Origin: Herbaspirillum sp. ST 5-3
GTDB lineage: Bacteria > Pseudomonadota > Gammaproteobacteria > Burkholderiales > Burkholderiaceae_D
Reading direction: 5' to 3'
Assembly: GCF_004804275.1 (NCBI RefSeq)
Contig: NZ_STGI01000001.1
Coordinates: 62,001 to 126,000, forward strand
Length of the DNA stretch: 64,000 bases
Shown in pieces: positions 60,377 through 64,000 of this stretch (position 1 is the stretch's first letter; each line of letters starts with the position of its first letter). Made by a program: the position numbers and the translations under genes. The notes beneath the pieces are model-generated. The model saw nothing but the letters and a program-made list of their open reading frames with translations. It made no database searches and was not told the DNA's origin.

Positions 60377-61429
60377 ATGGCAATCCCGCAACCCCAGTCA
60401 CTGACTGGGCCACGCGTCGCGCCCTCGACCGGGGGCAAGGCGGCCGGCCTGTTCGGCATACGCGTGCAGCGCTGGCGGCAACTGACGCAGACCGCGTTCT
60501 TCCTGTTGTTCATTTTCTCGCCGGTATTCGATATTTTCCGGCTCGACCTGAACGTCAAGCATTTCATTTTCTTCGGCCTTGACTGGACGCTTGGGCTGGA
60601 CGATTTCCTGGCCGGCCGTGCATCGGCCACACAGGCATCGCTGAATATCGTGCTGCGCGGATTCCTCCCGCTGGTCGGAATCGGCGGCACGCTCATCTAC
60701 GTAAGCTGGAAGTGGGGCCGTCTGTACTGCGGCTGGCTCTGCCCGCATTTTTCCGTGGTCGAAACCATCAATCAAACGCTGCGCCGCGCCATCGGCAAGC
60801 AAAGCCTGTGGGACAAGAAGCGACTGCCTGCACGCAATCCGAACGGCACGCAGACACCACACGATGCGATCTGGTGGTTCGCGGTCATTCCCCTGGTGAT
60901 CTGCTGCGCGATGTTGTGGGCGGTGGTCCTGCTGACCTACCTGCTGCCTCCCGCCGAGATATACGGCAACATCTGGCACGGCACCTTGACGCGCAACCAG
61001 ACGATTTTCCTCACGGCCGGCAGCATCGCCTTCTTCATCGAGTTCATGTTCGCGCGGCATCTGTTCTGCCGCTACGCTTGCGCGATTGGCTTCTTCCAGA
61101 GCCTGGCCTGGATGGCGAACGACAAGGCGATGGTGGTCGGCTTCAAGCGCGAGCGCGCAAAGGATTGCTCCACCTGCTTCTCCGCCTGCGACCACGTGTG
61201 CCCGATGCGGCTGAATCCGCGCAACGTCAAGCGCATGATGTTCGCCTGCGTGCAGTGCGGCCAGTGCGTCGATGCCTGCGAACAGACGCAGGAAGACAAT
61301 CCGAACGGCCAGCTGCTCAACTGGGTGCATGACCTGCGCGCCGAGTCGGAGGCTGCATTCAACGTCAGCGCAGCGCGCGTCATCATGATGAAGCGTACGC
61401 CTGACGAACAAAAGCGAAAGGAAGCCTGA
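60377..61429 (+). CDS. membrane 4Fe-4S polyferredoxin (CcoG/NapH/NosR-like)
   Basis: 350-residue inner-membrane protein with about five helices. Two membrane-border cysteine motifs (CGWLCP at 118-123, CRYACA at 231-236) and two ferredoxin-type clusters (Cys264/267/271/275 and Cys291/294/297/301) are present. Architecture matches the CcoG/RdxA, NapH and NosR C-terminal groups, which move electrons from the quinone pool or reduce metal centres. It is set between norQ and norD, 34 bases after norQ and one base before norD. It may supply electrons for NO reductase maturation or turnover. That role is inference; it is not part of the classical norCBQDEF set. Confidence 0.88.
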   Translation: MAIPQPQSLTGPRVAPSTGGKAAGLFGIRVQRWRQLTQTAFFLLFIFSPVFDIFRLDLNVKHFIFFGLDWTLGLDDFLAGRASATQASLNIVLRGFLPLVGIGGTLIYVSWKWGRLYCGWLCPHFSVVETINQTLRRAIGKQSLWDKKRLPARNPNGTQTPHDAIWWFAVIPLVICCAMLWAVVLLTYLLPPAEIYGNIWHGTLTRNQTIFLTAGSIAFFIEFMFARHLFCRYACAIGFFQSLAWMANDKAMVVGFKRERAKDCSTCFSACDHVCPMRLNPRNVKRMMFACVQCGQCVDACEQTQEDNPNGQLLNWVHDLRAESEAAFNVSAARVIMMKRTPDEQKRKEA

Positions 61430-61430
61430 C

Positions 61431-63275
61431 ATGGAAGAATTCGTCGGCGGCTTGTGGGACAAGCTGATTACGCGGACGGCCTATCGCGGCTTTCCGAAGG
61501 CACGTGTCGACCTGAAGGACATGGAAAAGATCGCACCGATCTTCTTTCGCGCGCTGGGCGGCGACGCCGGCCTGAACGTCCGTGCCGGCACCGCCACGGA
61601 ACACGGCGCGCGGCGCGGATGGCTGGAACGCGTGGCCGGTGTCGGCGAAAAAATCGAACTGGCCTGGAGCGACGAGAACACGCTGCACTTGCCGTCATCG
61701 ATCGACATCTATCCGGAGCGCGAACAGAATCGCGAACTCTATCTGTGGCTGATCGCGCTCGCCGCGCATGACGTCGCACCCGACGAGAGCTGGATCGTCC
61801 GCAACCAGAAGGCGACCCAGGCGACCCTGCTGGCCTTGCCCGGGATGGTCTCGCGCTACATGAAGCTGACCGCCGCCGAAATCGCCCGGCGTCCGTCCCC
61901 CGCTTCGCTGCCGCCTGCGGACGCCGCGGCGGAAGCGGCGATTCAGGCCGCGCTGTGCGATCCCGGTTCAGTGAATGAATATGTGCCGGGGCGTCGTCCG
62001 CCAGCGCCGGTGCCGCTCTGGCTGCATCCCGAACCACCGACGGCAGCAGGCGAAAGCCGCAAGGCGGGCAGCGCCGAGCCGGAGCAGCCCGAGGGCGGCA
62101 AGGTGGAGCGCGACGCCGACGCACGCAAGCGCCGCGCCGAGAACGTCGAGATGCCGAAACCCGACAGTCCGTTCATCCTGCTGTTCCGCGCCGAGAGCCT
62201 GTTCTCGTGGGCCGAGTATGTGAAGGTCAATCGCGACCTGGATGAGGACGACAACGAGAATGCGGCGAAGGCGGCCGAGGACCTCGAAGTCATGAGCGTC
62301 GCGCAGGATGGCAAGACGACCGCCAGCCGGGTCCGCTTCGATCTCGATCTGCCGGCAGAAGCCGACGATGACCTGGTGCTCGCCGACGGCATCCTGCTTC
62401 CGGAGTGGCACTATCGCAAGCAAATCTTGCAAGCGAAGCACTGCCGCCTGCAGATGCTGCTGGCACGCGACGCCGAACCTTGTGAACTGCCGGTCGCCTT
62501 GCGCGCCAACGCGAAGCGCCTGCGCAACCAGTTCCAGGCACTCGCACCGCAGCGCGCCCGCCTGCGCGCGCAAACCTCGGGCAGCGACCTCGACCTCGAT
62601 GCCTGCGTGCGCTACCAGGCGGAGAAAGCCAGCGGTGCGCCGGTATCCGAGCCGGGCCTGTACATCGACAGCCGCAACCAGTTGCGCGATCTGTCCTGCC
62701 TTCTGCTGGCGGACCTGTCCTTGTCGACCGATGCATGGGTGAATAATTCGGCGCGCGTCATCGATGTCATTCGCGACAGCCTGATGCTGTTCGGCGAGGC
62801 ATTGGCGGCGACCGGCGACCGCTTTGCGCTGTACGGCTTTTCATCGGTGCGCCGCGAGAACGTGCGCTACCACCTCCTGAAAGGCTTCGACGAACGCTAC
62901 GACGACACGATCCGCGGACGGCTGGCGGCGCTCAAGCCCGGCTTCTATACGCGGATGGGAGCGGCGATCCGTCACTCGGCGGCGATCCTGTCCAAGCAGA
63001 AATCCGCACGGCGTTTGTTGCTGATCCTCACCGACGGCAAGCCGAACGATCTCGACAAATATGAAGGCCGCTACGGCATCGAAGACACGCGCATGGCGAT
63101 CCACGAGGCGCGACGGCTCGGGCTCACGCCGTTTTGCGTGACCATCGATGAAGAAGCGGGGGATTACCTTCCGCATCTGTTCGGCGCGGGCGGGTATGTC
63201 GTGGTGCGGGACGCTGCGATGCTGCCGCAGGTGTTACCGAAACTGTATGTGCAACTGACCGGGAATGGTCATTGA
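61431..63275 (+). CDS. norD: NorD, VWA-domain NO reductase activation protein
   Basis: 614-residue cytoplasmic protein partnering NorQ. The N-terminal half is variable, with a Pro/Ala/Lys/Glu-rich linker (about 160-245). The C-terminal von Willebrand A domain (about 420-610) has the MIDAS motif DLSLSTD and LTDGKPNDLDKYEGRYGIEDTRMA. This layout is specific to NorD/CbbO proteins. Last gene of the operon; a hairpin terminator follows. Confidence 0.95.
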   Translation: MEEFVGGLWDKLITRTAYRGFPKARVDLKDMEKIAPIFFRALGGDAGLNVRAGTATEHGARRGWLERVAGVGEKIELAWSDENTLHLPSSIDIYPEREQNRELYLWLIALAAHDVAPDESWIVRNQKATQATLLALPGMVSRYMKLTAAEIARRPSPASLPPADAAAEAAIQAALCDPGSVNEYVPGRRPPAPVPLWLHPEPPTAAGESRKAGSAEPEQPEGGKVERDADARKRRAENVEMPKPDSPFILLFRAESLFSWAEYVKVNRDLDEDDNENAAKAAEDLEVMSVAQDGKTTASRVRFDLDLPAEADDDLVLADGILLPEWHYRKQILQAKHCRLQMLLARDAEPCELPVALRANAKRLRNQFQALAPQRARLRAQTSGSDLDLDACVRYQAEKASGAPVSEPGLYIDSRNQLRDLSCLLLADLSLSTDAWVNNSARVIDVIRDSLMLFGEALAATGDRFALYGFSSVRRENVRYHLLKGFDERYDDTIRGRLAALKPGFYTRMGAAIRHSAAILSKQKSARRLLLILTDGKPNDLDKYEGRYGIEDTRMAIHEARRLGLTPFCVTIDEEAGDYLPHLFGAGGYVVVRDAAMLPQVLPKLYVQLTGNGH

Positions 63276-63282
63276 AGAGATT

Positions 63283-63318
63283 GCGCGTCCGTTACCCGGA
63301 CGCGCTTCAGTCTTTCTC
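63283..63318 (+). terminator. terminator of the nor operon
   Basis: 9-bp stem GCGCGTCCG/CGGACGCGC (63283-63291 with 63297-63305), followed by TTCAGTCTTTCTCC, eight bases after the norD stop. It lies between convergent norD and frdD. Confidence 0.7.
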
Positions 63319-63332
63319 CGCCAGGCGTTCGT

Positions 63333-63692
63333 TCAGAAGCCGACTGCCAGCACTGCGTAAATCGCCAGCACACTGCCGATGAATGCCGTGCCATAGCATG
63401 CCATCTTCGATGCCGGGCTCGGATGAATCCCGACGTCGTGCAGGCTCTTGAAGATGCGATGCGCGGCGTGCCACAGGTACAGGATGATCACCGCCAGGAT
63501 GCAGAGCTTGCCGATGATGTTCTGGCTGAAGGCCAGCATGCGCGGATAGCTCATCAGCTCATGCGGGAGCAGGAAACCGAGCGGAGCCGCGATGCCGGTG
63601 ATGAAAATCAGCACCGGGCCGGTCAATGCGGACAGCATGCCGCCGCCGCCGAACAGTGCCCAAAAAATCGGCGCGTTGGATCTTTTTTTCAT
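63333..63692 (-). CDS. frdD: fumarate reductase membrane subunit FrdD
   Basis: 13-kDa membrane anchor of quinol:fumarate reductase, helping bind quinone. 119 residues, three helices; the start KRSNAPIFWALFGGGGMLSALTGPVLIFITG and the segment AHRIFKSLHDVGIH align closely with E. coli FrdD. The ATG overlaps the frdC stop (ATGA). Confidence 0.95.
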   Translation of the reverse strand: MKKRSNAPIFWALFGGGGMLSALTGPVLIFITGIAAPLGFLLPHELMSYPRMLAFSQNIIGKLCILAVIILYLWHAAHRIFKSLHDVGIHPSPASKMACYGTAFIGSVLAIYAVLAVGF

Positions 63693-64000
63693 GGCTTCAC
63701 ACTCCAGACCAGCAGGAAAATCACCAGCGTGACGACCACCGCGACCACCACGCCGACGGTCGTGATCACACTACCTTCAACCCGCTTGCCGTTGGAATAC
63801 ATCGGCGGCATGGTCTTGGGCATGATCTCGAACCAGCTCCATGTGTGGTACACCATCCCCACGAGCCCGAGCAGGTGCAGCACGATCGAGACCGGATGCG
63901 TGAGCACCCCCAGCCAGGTGTTGAAGGCGGCTTCGCCGCGCGCCAGACTGAGCAGTCCGATCAGCAGCATGATCGCGTACGCCGCTACCACGAAGGCCGT
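63689..64000 (-). CDS. frdC: fumarate reductase membrane subunit FrdC (5' part beyond window)
   Basis: C-terminal about 103 residues of FrdC, the other membrane anchor. The HPVSIVLHLLGLVGMVYHTWSWFEIMPKTM segment and a last hydrophobic helix (VVVAVVVTLVIFLLVWSV) match E. coli FrdC. The frame is open to the window edge, so the start and presumably frdA and frdB lie to the right. It is translationally coupled to frdD. Confidence 0.93.
   Translation of the reverse strand, partial: TAFVVAAYAIMLLIGLLSLARGEAAFNTWLGVLTHPVSIVLHLLGLVGMVYHTWSWFEIMPKTMPPMYSNGKRVEGSVITTVGVVVAVVVTLVIFLLVWSVKP

Noticed and set aside
58690-60696. 668-codon minus-strand open frame opposite norE, norF, norQ and the polyferredoxin
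   Set aside because: Four recognised genes occupy the plus strand; the long frame reflects codon bias, not a gene.

Overview
The window is a chromosomal stretch of a betaproteobacterium of the order Burkholderiales, most likely family Oxalobacteraceae (Herbaspirillum, Herminiimonas or Noviherbaspirillum relatives). The reasons are the gene orders rplU-rpmA-obgE-proB, pilB-pilC-pilD-coaE-zapD-yacG, secA/argJ/DUF815 ATPase/NUDIX and the complete mraZ-to-ftsZ cluster, together with a SWIB-domain H1-like protein and a CNP1-like protein, which are common in this group. The assignment rests on protein recognition and synteny, not on a database search. Almost all of the sequence is coding and GC-rich.

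Layout. 1-1103: 3'-truncated DctD-type sigma-54 response regulator (minus). 1502-3971: ffh and a Lys/Ala-rich SWIB protein. 4120-7095: a membrane-anchored hypothetical protein, a lytic transglycosylase and proS (minus). 7294-8482: rppH and a CNP1-like exported protein. 8525-11602: rplU, rpmA, obgE and proB (minus), with a very good sigma-70 promoter before rplU. 11831-12925: ispB and tRNA-Pro(CGG). 13178-15198: an AT-richer glycosyltransferase-like gene and a CorC/HlyC-type CBS protein. 15351-20910: pilBCD, coaE, zapD and yacG. 20923-24506: a TyrR/PhhR-type regulator, an Rrf2-like regulator and alanine dehydrogenase (minus). 24908-30376: NUDIX hydrolase, DUF815 ATPase, argJ and secA (minus). 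30683-32200: an M23 peptidase and a divergent DciA-like gene. 32235-33170: lpxC. 33280-37821: glpK, glpD, divergent glpR, and mscL. 38074-38580: peroxiredoxin. 38724-55707: the whole dcw cluster (minus; mraZ, rsmH, ftsL, ftsI, murE, murF, mraY, murD, ftsW, murG, murC, ddl, ftsQ, ftsA, ftsZ). 56762-63275: a nitric oxide reductase operon (norC, norB, norE, norF, norQ, a 4Fe-4S polyferredoxin, norD). 63333-64000: frdD and partial frdC of a fumarate reductase (minus).

How the parts work together. The core is cell-envelope and division machinery: lipid II synthesis and septation from one tightly coupled operon, lipid A commitment (lpxC), Sec export and type IV pilus assembly. The right end is anaerobic or microaerobic respiration (NO reduction, fumarate reduction). 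Three accessory modules interrupt otherwise conserved Burkholderiales neighbourhoods: the glycosyltransferase beside tRNA-Pro, the regulator/ald module between yacG and the NUDIX gene, and glpKD-glpR-mscL between lpxC and the peroxiredoxin gene.

The strongest new observations are regulatory. ald has an exact -24/-12 (sigma-54) promoter with an upstream palindrome, next to a TyrR-like activator that retains GAFTGA. mraZ has four GTGNN boxes in strict 10-bp phase starting at its -10 element. norC has an NsrR-like palindrome over its core promoter. I found no CRISPR array, insertion sequence, prophage or wholly unfamiliar multi-gene system.
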